Below, one piece after another: positions 26,911 to 35,503 of a DNA stretch of 64,000 bases; the stretch's first letter is position 1; each line of letters starts with the position of its first letter. Under the pieces are notes generated by a model. It was not told where the DNA came from and did no database searches. It was given only the letters and a program-made list of their open reading frames with translations. The position numbers and the translations under genes are program-made. This DNA comes from Bacillus sp. IITD106 (GTDB taxonomy: Bacteria; Bacillota; Bacilli; Bacillales; Bacillaceae_C), in NCBI RefSeq assembly GCF_019459225.1, contig NZ_JAIAZY010000010.1, positions 1-64,000 on the forward strand, written 5' to 3'.

Positions 26911-27201
26911 GTGGCAACTCGGCAATCGATTGAGGATTGTATTAATCGTTGTGAGTCGGCTCTTCTTTATGCGAATGAGCAGTTTACTGAAGCGAAAAAG
27001 CAGGAACACTACTATGATGTAGAATTCAGTGAGGCTCAGCAAGGGTTGGAAAATGCGGTGCAGGAGCTTGAAAAACTAACGGATAGCTCGAATGCACAGC
27101 AACGAGAACAATTGCATCGTATTCGCTTAAAAGTTCAGCAGTTGCAAAACAAAATGATTCTCCAAAACCATGACCATCCGTTGTATAGTACGTGGCATTA
27201 A
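26911..27201 (+). CDS. ytzC: conserved protein YtzC (DUF2524)
   Basis: A 96-residue all-helical, Gln/Glu-rich protein matching B. subtilis YtzC: MATRQSIEDCINRCESAL, then AQQGLENAVQELEKL and AQQREQLHRIRLKVQQLQNKMI. Likely a helical hairpin or coiled coil; function unknown. The GTG at 26911 is preferred (AAGGAGAGG about nine bases before); a TTG two codons earlier is too near the site. Confidence 0.85.
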   Translation: MATRQSIEDCINRCESALLYANEQFTEAKKQEHYYDVEFSEAQQGLENAVQELEKLTDSSNAQQREQLHRIRLKVQQLQNKMILQNHDHPLYSTWH

Positions 27202-27207
27202 ACAGAG

Positions 27208-27233
27208 TCTGGCACTTTTATGGTGCCAGATTT
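27208..27233 (+). terminator. ytzC terminator
   Basis: Perfect 8-bp stem TCTGGCAC / GTGCCAGA with a 7-base loop, then TTTCCT. The T run is short. Confidence 0.65.
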
Positions 27234-27327
27234 CCTGCAAATTAGCTTTCATTAAATATTTATTATCAAATGTGCCTTCGCAATTTTAGGGCCAATTAAA
27301 GCTATGTTTTCGATAATAAAGGAAAGC

Positions 27328-28074
27328 CTAATTATTGGGTTTACGCCCAGTCACAATATAAACAGGGGGAAACTGTAGATAATGCGGTCCAATCAAGTTT
27401 ACATCATCCATACCTAATTCTGTAAAAACTTGTGCGTATTCTTTAACATGTTGAAAATCAAGAATGCCAAATCGCCCGCCTGGTTTTAAAACCCGTACCA
27501 CTTCATTCAATGCCTTTCGCCTCTCATTACTATTATGCACATTATGAATGGCGAGGCTAGATACGACAATATCAAAGGAGTTTTGTTCAAACGGCATATT
27601 TCGAAAGTCACCTTCAATAACCTCAATTTTTTCAATGACTCCCTCTGCTTGAGCGTTTTTACGAGTGGCATCTGGATGATTACCAGATTGATCTCGTTGG
27701 TTCCAAATATCAAGGCCCACTGCATTTCCTAATGTTAATCTTCGAGCAGCAGCATTTAACACGAGCCCACGACCACAGCCTATATCGAGAATTACTTCAT
27801 TTCCTTCAATATCTACTAAATCAAGTAATCTTTCCCTTTCATGCAACTTCCCAACCTTGCTCCCCAAAAGCATATAAATCGCTTCGGCTATACAAACGAC
27901 AAAGGTAAAGGCAAAAACTAACGTTAATAACCATCCTATCCATTGCCATTTCATCACAAGGAACAAAAGGGATAAAATGCTTAAAACAAGTCCTGCAATG
28001 GCAATAACGGTTAAGTTAATAATCACACCAGGGGCATCAATACCGTAATTGGGTTTTATTGTTGAATTTTTCAT
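27328..28074 (-). CDS. membrane-anchored class I SAM methyltransferase
   Basis: A 248-residue protein with two N-terminal membrane helices (about 17-38 and 44-66), followed by a Methyltransf_11-type domain. Motif I is VILDIGCGRG near 93-102, the acidic SAM ribose contact follows in VGLDIW, and FDIVVSSLAIHNV is motif IV. Similar to UbiE-like enzymes, but the membrane anchor sets it apart; a lipid or small hydrophobic substrate is inferred, not shown. The ATG at 28074 follows TGGAGG; an upstream TTG sits in that site. Confidence 0.82.
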   Translation of the reverse strand: MKNSTIKPNYGIDAPGVIINLTVIAIAGLVLSILSLLFLVMKWQWIGWLLTLVFAFTFVVCIAEAIYMLLGSKVGKLHERERLLDLVDIEGNEVILDIGCGRGLVLNAAARRLTLGNAVGLDIWNQRDQSGNHPDATRKNAQAEGVIEKIEVIEGDFRNMPFEQNSFDIVVSSLAIHNVHNSNERRKALNEVVRVLKPGGRFGILDFQHVKEYAQVFTELGMDDVNLIGPHYLQFPPVYIVTGRKPNN

Positions 28075-28371
28075 TTCAACCTCCAATGGTTTTTAATTAA
28101 TTTCCCGTTTGAACATAAATTCCATTAAAAAGAAATGGTGAGAATTGTAGTACTAAACCTATAAGTATTCCAGAAGAAATATATACTAAGTTGTTCTTAT
28201 AATATTTTTATTGATAAAAATTTATTTGTGTTGATTTCCACTATTTATTATTCCTAATTGCAAATAAGCGTTACCTAAGTGGTGTATGACCATTTTATTC
28301 ATATGGGAAAGAAAAGTAGAAACTGTTTCTTCTGATTAATTAACTGAATATATTTTTATCTTTCCTTTATA

Positions 28372-28400
28372 TTGCCAGGACCTTCATAAAAGCATAGAAT
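28372..28400 (+). promoter_or_regulatory. sigma-A promoter of yttB
   Basis: TTGCCA (28372-28377), 17-base spacer, TAGAAT (28395-28400), 46 bases before the yttB start. The rest of the roughly 300-bp AT-rich gap upstream (28087-28371) shows no gene or strong hairpin. Confidence 0.65.
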
Positions 28401-28445
28401 TGCTTTGGTACACGAATTATAAGATTGGGAAGGGTGCAGACAAAC

Positions 28446-29633
28446 ATGCCAAAAGCATTATGGCTGTTAGTCATTGGGATGCTTGTAAATGTGACAGGAT
28501 CCTCTTTTTTATGGCCGCTCAATGCGATTTATATCCATGATCATCTAGGAAAATCTTTATCTGTTGCTGGATTAGTTTTAATGTTAAATTCAGCGACAAG
28601 TGTCGTAGGAAACTTATTCGGTGGAATCCTTTATGATAAATTTGGTGGATATCGTTCGATTTTGCTGGGAATCATTATCTCTGTCGTTTCATTAACAGGA
28701 TTAACAATATGGCATGGATGGCCGCATTATGTTTATTTCTTGGCTTTAATAGGCTTCGGAGGAGGAATTGTATTTCCATCCATGTTTGCGATGGCTGGTG
28801 CGGTATGGAAAGAAGGGGGCAGAAAAGCTTTTAATGCGGTGTATGTTGCTCAAAATGCTGGTGTGGCGATTGGTTCCGCTTTAGGTGGTTTTGTTGCATT
28901 TTATTCTTTTGATTATATATTTCTAGCGAATCTATTTATGTATATCGTTTTTTTATTTTTAGCGATATTCGGATATAAAAACATAGCCGGAACTCAGTTA
29001 GCGCAAACGAATGTATTGCAGGAAAGAAAATCTTTAAAAAGCAAAAATAAATTTTATGCTCTTTTGCTTTTATGTTCCGCCTATTTATTAGGGTGGGTAT
29101 GCTATGTCCAATGGCAATCAACCATTGCAGCTTATACTCAAGAGATTAATATTACATTAAAACAATATAGTTTTTTATGGACAGTCAATGGAGCATTAAT
29201 CGTACTGGCACAGCCACTATTGCAAAGAGCTTTAAGAAGATATAATGATAAGTTAAAAGGTCAAATGATCGTAGGGTTTATTATTTTTATTATTTCATTT
29301 GTTTTAGCTGGTGCAGTCAATGAATTTAGAGGATTTCTCGCTGCCATGATTATTTTAACAGTGGGCGAGATGCTTGTATGGCCAATCGTTCCAACGGTCG
29401 CAGATAAATTAGCTCCGAAAGGGAGAGAGGGCTTCTATCAAGGGATTGTAAATAGCACCGCAACTGGTGGGAGGATGATTGGTCCTGTGCTTGGCGGAAT
29501 CATTGTCGATTTAAATGGGATGAATTCACTTTTCTATTTCATGATCGCCATTTTAATCTTTGCACTTCTGTTTACATTTTTATATGATCGTCCTCTCAGC
29601 CATTTAAAAAAGGAACAAGCCAAAATCAATTAA
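28446..29633 (+). CDS. yttB: MFS transporter YttB
   Basis: A 395-residue major facilitator with 12 apparent membrane helices. It begins MPKALWLLVIGMLVNVTGSSFLWPLNAIYI. The loop 2-3 signature is GGILYDKFGGYRS, and the second half has DKLAPKGREGFYQGIVNSTATGGRMIGPVLGG. Orthologue of B. subtilis YttB; a drug or metabolite exporter is assumed from the family, substrate unknown. The ATG at 28446 has AAGGG upstream; earlier starts lack a site. A broken second copy lies at 37483. Confidence 0.88.
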   Translation: MPKALWLLVIGMLVNVTGSSFLWPLNAIYIHDHLGKSLSVAGLVLMLNSATSVVGNLFGGILYDKFGGYRSILLGIIISVVSLTGLTIWHGWPHYVYFLALIGFGGGIVFPSMFAMAGAVWKEGGRKAFNAVYVAQNAGVAIGSALGGFVAFYSFDYIFLANLFMYIVFLFLAIFGYKNIAGTQLAQTNVLQERKSLKSKNKFYALLLLCSAYLLGWVCYVQWQSTIAAYTQEINITLKQYSFLWTVNGALIVLAQPLLQRALRRYNDKLKGQMIVGFIIFIISFVLAGAVNEFRGFLAAMIILTVGEMLVWPIVPTVADKLAPKGREGFYQGIVNSTATGGRMIGPVLGGIIVDLNGMNSLFYFMIAILIFALLFTFLYDRPLSHLKKEQAKIN

Positions 29634-29640
29634 TAACCAT

Positions 29641-29672
29641 AAGACCAAGGTCGGTACAGCCTTGGTCTTTTT
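29641..29672 (+). terminator. yttB terminator
   Basis: Perfect AAGACCAAGG / CCTTGGTCTT stem followed by TTTTTAT, seven bases past the stop. Confidence 0.92.
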
Positions 29673-29834
29673 ATCTGTTCAGGAAATTGAAAATTAGAAA
29701 CTTTAGGATAACTTTCTAGTATATATTGATAGAACATGTGCTTCCACTTTTGTTCCTGCATTTTTTCAATTGTAGTGATTTGTCAAATTTTTGTATTATA
29801 ATGTTTACAGGATAGACATAGGAAGGGATTGCAT

Positions 29835-31559
29835 ATGAACAAAGGAAATATATTTACTAAAGTAGCAACATTAATTGTATTTCTATTAATTCCGGTTCTA
29901 GGTTTATATTTTTATTCAAATCATGTTAGCAATAATGTTGCTACTACGGAAATAAAAAGACTAAATAAAAAGCAATTATCATTTTTTGTTAATCAAATTG
30001 AGATGAACATGGATCATTTAGCAATGGTGCCAATAACATTAAGTAGAATTGAAAGTATTAAAGATTTTAAAAACGTTCATCTCGTTGAAGATCCTCTTGA
30101 ATACATTAAAATTAAAGATGCTGCTATTAATACAATTGAATTGCATAATGTATCAAATAGTTGGAATAATGAAATTGTCGTTTATTCACCCCATTCTAAA
30201 GAGATGATTTCCTCCAAGTTTTCATCATTTAATATAGAATCCTTATATAAAAGTGAAAAAAACCGTTGGACGTATCAATCAATAAATATTCATGGTAAAA
30301 ATCGGCGTTATTTTTCATGGTATACAACGGAACCATGGTCGAAAAATCCTAAAAGCATGGAAGCTAATTTAATTATTGGAGTAAGTTTCTCCGAAGACAT
30401 TTTAATTGAATTATTAGATCAGTTTAAACATAGTGGCAGAACTGATCCGTTTTTTTATAGTATGAACGGCTCGACCATTACTAGCCGAACTGCAAATAAG
30501 GAAATGATTAGCGCAGTATCGAATGAATTGAAAAAGGAAATTCCCATTAATGAGCAAAGTGAGAAGATCATTAAAATACATAATAAAAATTATTTAATCA
30601 GTTATATGAAAGCCCCAAAAATGGGTTGGTATTTAGTAGATTATGTTCCGTTGGATACTTTAATGTCGCCCATACATTCTAGTCGCAATTTATTTTATAT
30701 ATCAGTACTGTTTTTGTTGATTACTGGCATTATTGCGGCATTTATATTGTATCGGCATGTCCATGTACCTATTAATCAATTAATTTATGGAGTTAATAGT
30801 ATTAAAAAAGGCGATTATTCAGTCCGAATTTCTAGTTCACCGAAAAATGAATTCGCTTTTTTGATAAAATCATATAATGAGATGGCACAACAAATTCAAA
30901 TATTAATTGAAAAGGTGTTGGAAGAAGAGGTTAGATCAAAAGAAGCCGTTTTAAAACAATTGCAATCACAAATCAATCCTCATTTTCTTTATAATTGTTT
31001 ATTTTTTATTAAGAATATGGCTAAAATGGGAAATGAAAAGGCTTTAAATGATATGATACATAATCTGGCCGAATATTATCGATATACGACAAGAGTAGAT
31101 AACCCTCTAGTATCAGTCAGGGAAGAAATCCATCTTATAGAAAATTACCTGAAAATATATACATTGCGGATGGAGAGAATTACATTTAACATCTCCATTC
31201 CAGAAGAAATGTTGAATGAGAAGATTTTGCGGTTAATTTTGCAACCCATTGTTGAAAATGCTATTGTTCATGGCCTGGAACCAAAAGTAGGTAAAGGAAA
31301 CATAAGTATAATAGGCAAAATAAAGGAGAACAAAAACGTTATTATCATTGAAGATGATGGACTTGGAATGGCTATGAATGATTTAAATGAACTTAAGGAA
31401 AAGATACAATCACCCGTAAATACAGGTAATGATTATGGTATTTGGAATGTTAACCAAAGATTATTACTGTACTTTGGAAAAGGATCAGGGGTAGAGCTAT
31501 CCGTACCAGAGTTGGGAGGATTTAAAGTGGTCTTGTCTTGGAACCGAATAAATAATTGA
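29835..31559 (+). CDS. YesM-type sensor histidine kinase
   Basis: A 574-residue two-component kinase. Membrane helix near 9-27, an extracellular sensing domain to about residue 280, a second helix near 285-305, then a HAMP linker. The phosphoacceptor is His383 in QLQSQINPHFLYNCLFFIKN, the His_kinase (LytS/YesM) type rather than HisKA. LQPIVENAIVHGL and EDDGLGM are the N and G1 boxes. AGGAAGGG stands before the ATG. It opens a carbohydrate-uptake cluster and should signal to the AraC-type regulator at 35504. Confidence 0.93.
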   Translation: MNKGNIFTKVATLIVFLLIPVLGLYFYSNHVSNNVATTEIKRLNKKQLSFFVNQIEMNMDHLAMVPITLSRIESIKDFKNVHLVEDPLEYIKIKDAAINTIELHNVSNSWNNEIVVYSPHSKEMISSKFSSFNIESLYKSEKNRWTYQSINIHGKNRRYFSWYTTEPWSKNPKSMEANLIIGVSFSEDILIELLDQFKHSGRTDPFFYSMNGSTITSRTANKEMISAVSNELKKEIPINEQSEKIIKIHNKNYLISYMKAPKMGWYLVDYVPLDTLMSPIHSSRNLFYISVLFLLITGIIAAFILYRHVHVPINQLIYGVNSIKKGDYSVRISSSPKNEFAFLIKSYNEMAQQIQILIEKVLEEEVRSKEAVLKQLQSQINPHFLYNCLFFIKNMAKMGNEKALNDMIHNLAEYYRYTTRVDNPLVSVREEIHLIENYLKIYTLRMERITFNISIPEEMLNEKILRLILQPIVENAIVHGLEPKVGKGNISIIGKIKENKNVIIIEDDGLGMAMNDLNELKEKIQSPVNTGNDYGIWNVNQRLLLYFGKGSGVELSVPELGGFKVVLSWNRINN

Positions 31560-31568
31560 ATGTTTTCA

Positions 31569-31605
31569 AAGTCTTATCCTTTAGTATAAGGATGAGACTT
31601 TTTTT
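31569..31605 (+). terminator. terminator after the sensor kinase
   Basis: AAGTCTTATCCTT / AAGGATGAGACTT (one mismatch) followed by seven T. It separates the kinase transcript from the receptor-permease transcript. Confidence 0.9.
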
Positions 31606-31818
31606 GGCGCTAGCGGAACGTCGTGATTCCATTTTTAACACGAGCGGCTAAAGGCCGGAGTTTGATTTTAGGCTATTTATCCTAAAACAGTTTATAAAGT
31701 ATCATAAATATTAATATTCTATTATTTTTAAAATGCCGGAAAATTTGTAATATGGTTAGTAGATTAACAACTAACTTGTAAGGAGGAGTAAAAATAGGTT
31801 AATAGATTCTATTAAAAA

Positions 31819-31833
31819 ATGAAAACGCTTAAA
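31819..31833 (+). promoter_or_regulatory. candidate catabolite-response element (cre)
   Basis: ATGAAAACGCTTAAA matches the CcpA consensus WTGNAANCGNWNNCW at all fixed positions except the C near the end. It lies 21 bases before the solute-binding protein start, where CcpA could block transcription. A purine-rich stretch (AAGGAGGAG, 31781-31789) upstream has no reading frame behind it. Confidence 0.5.
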
Positions 31834-31853
31834 GTAATGAAGGGGGAAATTAA

Positions 31854-33518
31854 ATGAAAAAATATGTAATGTTATTTCTAGTTCTTCTGCTTACTTTAGT
31901 CATGATGTTTGGTTGTAATAAGCAAACAGATACGAAGGGAAAAGAAGGAAATAATACTGAATCAAAAGTAGTGGATGGAAAATTCGATCCTCCAGTGACA
32001 ATCACTACTGGAAGAGGGCTTAATACCGGAGATGTAAAATTTAAAAACGGTGAGGATATCCATAATAACGTTCATAATAAGTGGGCGAAAGAAGAATTGG
32101 GAATTGATATTAAATATGATTGGATTGTTGCTGATGAAGGAGATCAGTTTAACAATAAAATCCGTTTATCTTTATCAGCGAATGAGCCACTACCAGATGT
32201 AATGATCATTGGGGATAGGCAGTTAGCAAGTGACTTAATCGAGTCGGGTCTAGTTCAACCGATTGATGAAGCAATTGAAAAGTATGCTACCCCTAGAATT
32301 AAAAAACTCTTTGAAGATTTTCCACAAGGTTTTTCTACGACGACTGTTGATGGAAAAAGATACGGTGTTCCTAGATACTCGGGAGGAAATGGGTCAGACT
32401 CCGTTTTATGGATTCGTCAAGACTGGCTTGACAAGCTTAATCTAAAAGGCCCTGAAACACTTGAAGACGTTGAAAAAATAATGGATGCATTTGTTCATCA
32501 AGATCCAGATGGAAACGGAAAAGATGATACAATCGGCGTTACACTTGCGATGAAATATAATTTGGCAACTTGGATGGCTGATGGAAGCTGGATATTCGGT
32601 GCATACGGAGATTATCTCCCTAAACTTTGGTCCAAAGACGAGGACGGTAATTTAGTTTATGGTTCCATCCAACCTTCCATTAAACAAGGATTGGCAAAGT
32701 TAAATGAATGGTTTGAAAAGGGTTACTTGGATCGAGAAGTAGGAATATTAGATGAAGAAAAAGCAATCGAAAGTTTTGTTGCCGGAAAATCAGGAATTGC
32801 AGCAGCTCCTCCGTGGGCAGCAGATTGGCCTTTACCTGACTTATTAGCAAATAATCCGGGAGCTGTAGTAAAAGCTTATCCTATGCCGAGCGGTCCAGAT
32901 GGCAACATAGGGCGCTATGGTGAAGGTTATTTGACAGGAGCTTTCCTTTTCAATAAAGACTTTAAACATCTAGATGCTTTTTTCAAATATTATGATGCTA
33001 TTTATGGATACTTATTAGGAGAATCTGAGTATTTTGAAAATGGAATGCATGAGGGATACGACTATGTAATGAAGGATGGAAAACCGGTATATGACAAGGA
33101 TGAAATACCTGATGGCTGGGTGAACCCTGGAAAATATAATCTACTCGGTGATATCCCGGACGCTCCATTTTTGATGTATGACCTCCTTAAACAGTTTCAT
33201 AGAGGAGAGAAAGAACCGCAAACAGCCTATGAACATATTCTCGTCGCCCGAGGCGAATTATGGTTAGAATCTGCAGCTATTGTGACGGATCAAAATGAAC
33301 ATCGCATTGAAAATTTATTTACTGGACCGCCTACAAAAACTCAGACAGCAAAAGGCGAGTTTTTAAGTAAAATGCAAGATAAGACCTTCAGTGAAATTGT
33401 TTATGGAAAGGCACCTCTAAGCGATTTCGATAAGTTTGTTGAAAAATGGAAAGCTGGCGGTGGAGACAAGATCACAGAAGAGGTTAACGAGTGGTATAAA
33501 TCCGTCAATGGAGAATAG
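31854..33518 (+). CDS. carbohydrate-binding lipoprotein of an ABC importer
   Basis: A 554-residue family 1 extracellular solute-binding protein of the LplA/YtcQ/YesO type. Signal peptide MKKYVMLFLVLLLTLVMMF with lipobox FGC, lipidated Cys near residue 21. HQDPDGNGKDDTIG near 211-224 is the calcium-loop-like element typical of this large subtype. Such receptors take up oligosaccharides from plant or microbial polysaccharides; the ligand here is not predictable. AAGGGGG precedes the ATG. First gene of the receptor-permease transcript, followed by a hairpin. Confidence 0.92.
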   Translation: MKKYVMLFLVLLLTLVMMFGCNKQTDTKGKEGNNTESKVVDGKFDPPVTITTGRGLNTGDVKFKNGEDIHNNVHNKWAKEELGIDIKYDWIVADEGDQFNNKIRLSLSANEPLPDVMIIGDRQLASDLIESGLVQPIDEAIEKYATPRIKKLFEDFPQGFSTTTVDGKRYGVPRYSGGNGSDSVLWIRQDWLDKLNLKGPETLEDVEKIMDAFVHQDPDGNGKDDTIGVTLAMKYNLATWMADGSWIFGAYGDYLPKLWSKDEDGNLVYGSIQPSIKQGLAKLNEWFEKGYLDREVGILDEEKAIESFVAGKSGIAAAPPWAADWPLPDLLANNPGAVVKAYPMPSGPDGNIGRYGEGYLTGAFLFNKDFKHLDAFFKYYDAIYGYLLGESEYFENGMHEGYDYVMKDGKPVYDKDEIPDGWVNPGKYNLLGDIPDAPFLMYDLLKQFHRGEKEPQTAYEHILVARGELWLESAAIVTDQNEHRIENLFTGPPTKTQTAKGEFLSKMQDKTFSEIVYGKAPLSDFDKFVEKWKAGGGDKITEEVNEWYKSVNGE

Positions 33519-33528
33519 GTAATCTTAA

Positions 33529-33561
33529 TTGGAGTGCGGGTATGTACGATTCGCACTCCAA
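33529..33561 (+). other. intercistronic hairpin after the receptor gene
   Basis: Perfect 10-bp stem TTGGAGTGCG / CGCACTCCAA with a 13-base loop and only a weak T stretch behind it. This position usually marks partial termination or 3'-end protection that raises receptor mRNA over permease mRNA. Confidence 0.7.
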
Positions 33562-33597
33562 AAGATTTATTGATTTGTGTTATAAGGAGGGTTTTAT

Positions 33598-34560
33598 TTG
33601 AATTTACAGACTGGAACGGTAAAAAAACAAGTGATCACTACTAAAACTAAAACCCCAAAAAATAAATGGAATTTAAAGAAAAACTGGCCATTGCACCTTT
33701 TGCTATTACCTGCGGTGATTATTGCAATCATCTTCCAATATGGACCAATGGTAGGACTGGTAATGGCCTTTCAAAATTATAAGCCATGGTTAGGATTTAT
33801 AAATTCCCCTTGGGTGGGTTTGGAACATTTTCGCACAATGCTTGAGTATCCCGATGCAAAGCAAGTAATTTGGAATACACTTGTCATTGCTGTCTTGAAA
33901 ATTATTTTTCAATTAATCGTTCCCATCACTTTTGCACTTTTATTAAATGAAGTTTACAAAATGACGTTTAAACGGACAGTTCAAACGATTGTATATCTCC
34001 CTCACTTTCTTTCATGGGTTATTTTAGGTGGTATTTTGATAGATATGCTGTCACCAGAGGGTGGATTAATTAACAATATTTTAGTCCCATTATTACATAT
34101 AGAGCCGATCTTCTTCTTAGGGGATAATACATGGTTTCGATTTGTAGTAATTGTCAGTGATATTTGGAAAGAGTTTGGATTTAATACCATTGTTTTCTTG
34201 GCTGCCATTACATCTATTAATCCTAATATGTATGAGGCCGCATTGATGGATGGCGCAAATAGGTGGAAACAAACGATTTACATTACGTTGCCTGCGATGC
34301 TTCCAATTATTATAGTTGTTGGAACATTATCATTAGGCGGTATTTTAAATGCAGGTTTTGATCAAATCTTCAACTTGTATAATCCATTAGTTTACGAAAC
34401 AGGCGATATTATCGATACATATGTTTATCGAGTAGGTCTCCAAAATGGCGACTTCAGTTATGCGACCGCTGTCGGATTATTTAGATCGCTTATTAGTTTT
34501 GTATTAGTAGTAGTTGGATATTGGCTAGCTTATAAGATAGCTAAATACAGAATTTTTTGA
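33598..34560 (+). CDS. sugar ABC transporter permease (LplB type)
   Basis: A 320-residue permease with six membrane helices after a basic cytoplasmic N-terminus. The EAA loop MYEAALMDGANRWKQTIYITLPAM near 212-235 docks a MsmX-type ATPase. LplB/YteP relatives carry an N-terminal sequence like WPLHLLLLPAVIIAIIFQYGPMVGLVMAFQNYKP, as here. Start is TTG behind AAGGAGGG. Eleven bases separate it from the next permease gene. Confidence 0.92.
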   Translation: MNLQTGTVKKQVITTKTKTPKNKWNLKKNWPLHLLLLPAVIIAIIFQYGPMVGLVMAFQNYKPWLGFINSPWVGLEHFRTMLEYPDAKQVIWNTLVIAVLKIIFQLIVPITFALLLNEVYKMTFKRTVQTIVYLPHFLSWVILGGILIDMLSPEGGLINNILVPLLHIEPIFFLGDNTWFRFVVIVSDIWKEFGFNTIVFLAAITSINPNMYEAALMDGANRWKQTIYITLPAMLPIIIVVGTLSLGGILNAGFDQIFNLYNPLVYETGDIIDTYVYRVGLQNGDFSYATAVGLFRSLISFVLVVVGYWLAYKIAKYRIF

Positions 34561-34571
34561 GGAGGATATAG

Positions 34572-35453
34572 ATGATATACAAGAGTAAATCATATAAAAT
34601 TTTCAGTGTGTTCAACTACGTATTTCTTAGTATCATTACATTTTTATGTATTCTCCCTCTTATTCATGTATTTGCGGTATCTTTGAGTGGAAGTTCTGCT
34701 GCAACAGCTAATATTGTAAAACTTATTCCAGTGGACTTTACATTAGACGCTTATAAGAAGACAATAGGTAATGAAAACTTTATCAGAGCCCTGGGGGTCG
34801 GAATTTACAGAGTGATCCTAGGTACGATTGTTTCGATGACTTTAATGACATTTGCTGCTTACTCCTTGTCAAAAGAAGACCACGATTTTAAAGGGAGAAA
34901 GTACTACGTTTGGTTTTTTGTATTTACAATGTTATTTAGTGGGGGATTAGTTCCTTCCTATATAATCGTAACGAAGGTAGGATTGATTAACTCTATTTGG
35001 GCCTTAGTATTACCGGTGGCGGTTAATGCTTTTAACTTAATATTATTATTAAATTTCTTCCGTACAGCGGTTCCAAAGTCGTTGGAAGAAGCGGCATATA
35101 TGGATGGCGCGGGTCATTTTAGAATATTATTTAGTATTTACCTTCCTGTTGCTGTACCTGCCATTGCAACCGTTTCACTATTTACGATGGTCTCCCATTG
35201 GAATTCTTGGTTCGATGGAATGATTTATATGACGGACGCGAAGAAATATCCGTTGTCCACCTTTTTACAGACCATTATCGTACAACAAGATTTTTCAAAG
35301 ATGAGTGTTGACGCTGAAACATTAAGGAACTTATCACAGAGGACTGTTAAATCTGCGCAAATATTTATAGGTGCATTGCCGATGCTTATCATCTACCCAT
35401 TCCTTCAAAAGTATTTTGTTAAAGGGATAGTACTAGGCTCTGAAAAGGAATAG
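34572..35453 (+). CDS. sugar ABC transporter permease (LplC type)
   Basis: A 293-residue second permease subunit (MalG/LplC class). The EAA motif is LEEAAYMDGAGHFRILFSIYLPVAVPA near 175-201, and the C-terminal YPFLQKYFVKGIVLGSEKE is the characteristic LplC/YtcP ending. GAGGAGG before the ATG. No ATPase is encoded nearby; relatives of this class share a multitask ATPase such as MsmX encoded elsewhere. Confidence 0.93.
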   Translation: MIYKSKSYKIFSVFNYVFLSIITFLCILPLIHVFAVSLSGSSAATANIVKLIPVDFTLDAYKKTIGNENFIRALGVGIYRVILGTIVSMTLMTFAAYSLSKEDHDFKGRKYYVWFFVFTMLFSGGLVPSYIIVTKVGLINSIWALVLPVAVNAFNLILLLNFFRTAVPKSLEEAAYMDGAGHFRILFSIYLPVAVPAIATVSLFTMVSHWNSWFDGMIYMTDAKKYPLSTFLQTIIVQQDFSKMSVDAETLRNLSQRTVKSAQIFIGALPMLIIYPFLQKYFVKGIVLGSEKE

Positions 35454-35503
35454 CATTTCAATGAAATTTTTCTTACAGTAATATTCAATTGAGGTGATCT
35501 TAC

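Noticed and set aside
31607-31680. Further copy of the dispersed palindromic elements downstream of the sensor kinase terminator
   Set aside because: The GC-richer stretch GGCGCTAGCGGAACGTCG...AGCGGCTAAAGGCCGG shares no ends or internal blocks with elements A or B and shows no clear inverted ends.
31781-31789. AAGGAGGAG suggesting a small leader gene before the receptor gene
   Set aside because: No start codon at a fitting distance opens a frame of more than a few codons. It may be chance or an RNA-stabilising ribosome-binding sequence.
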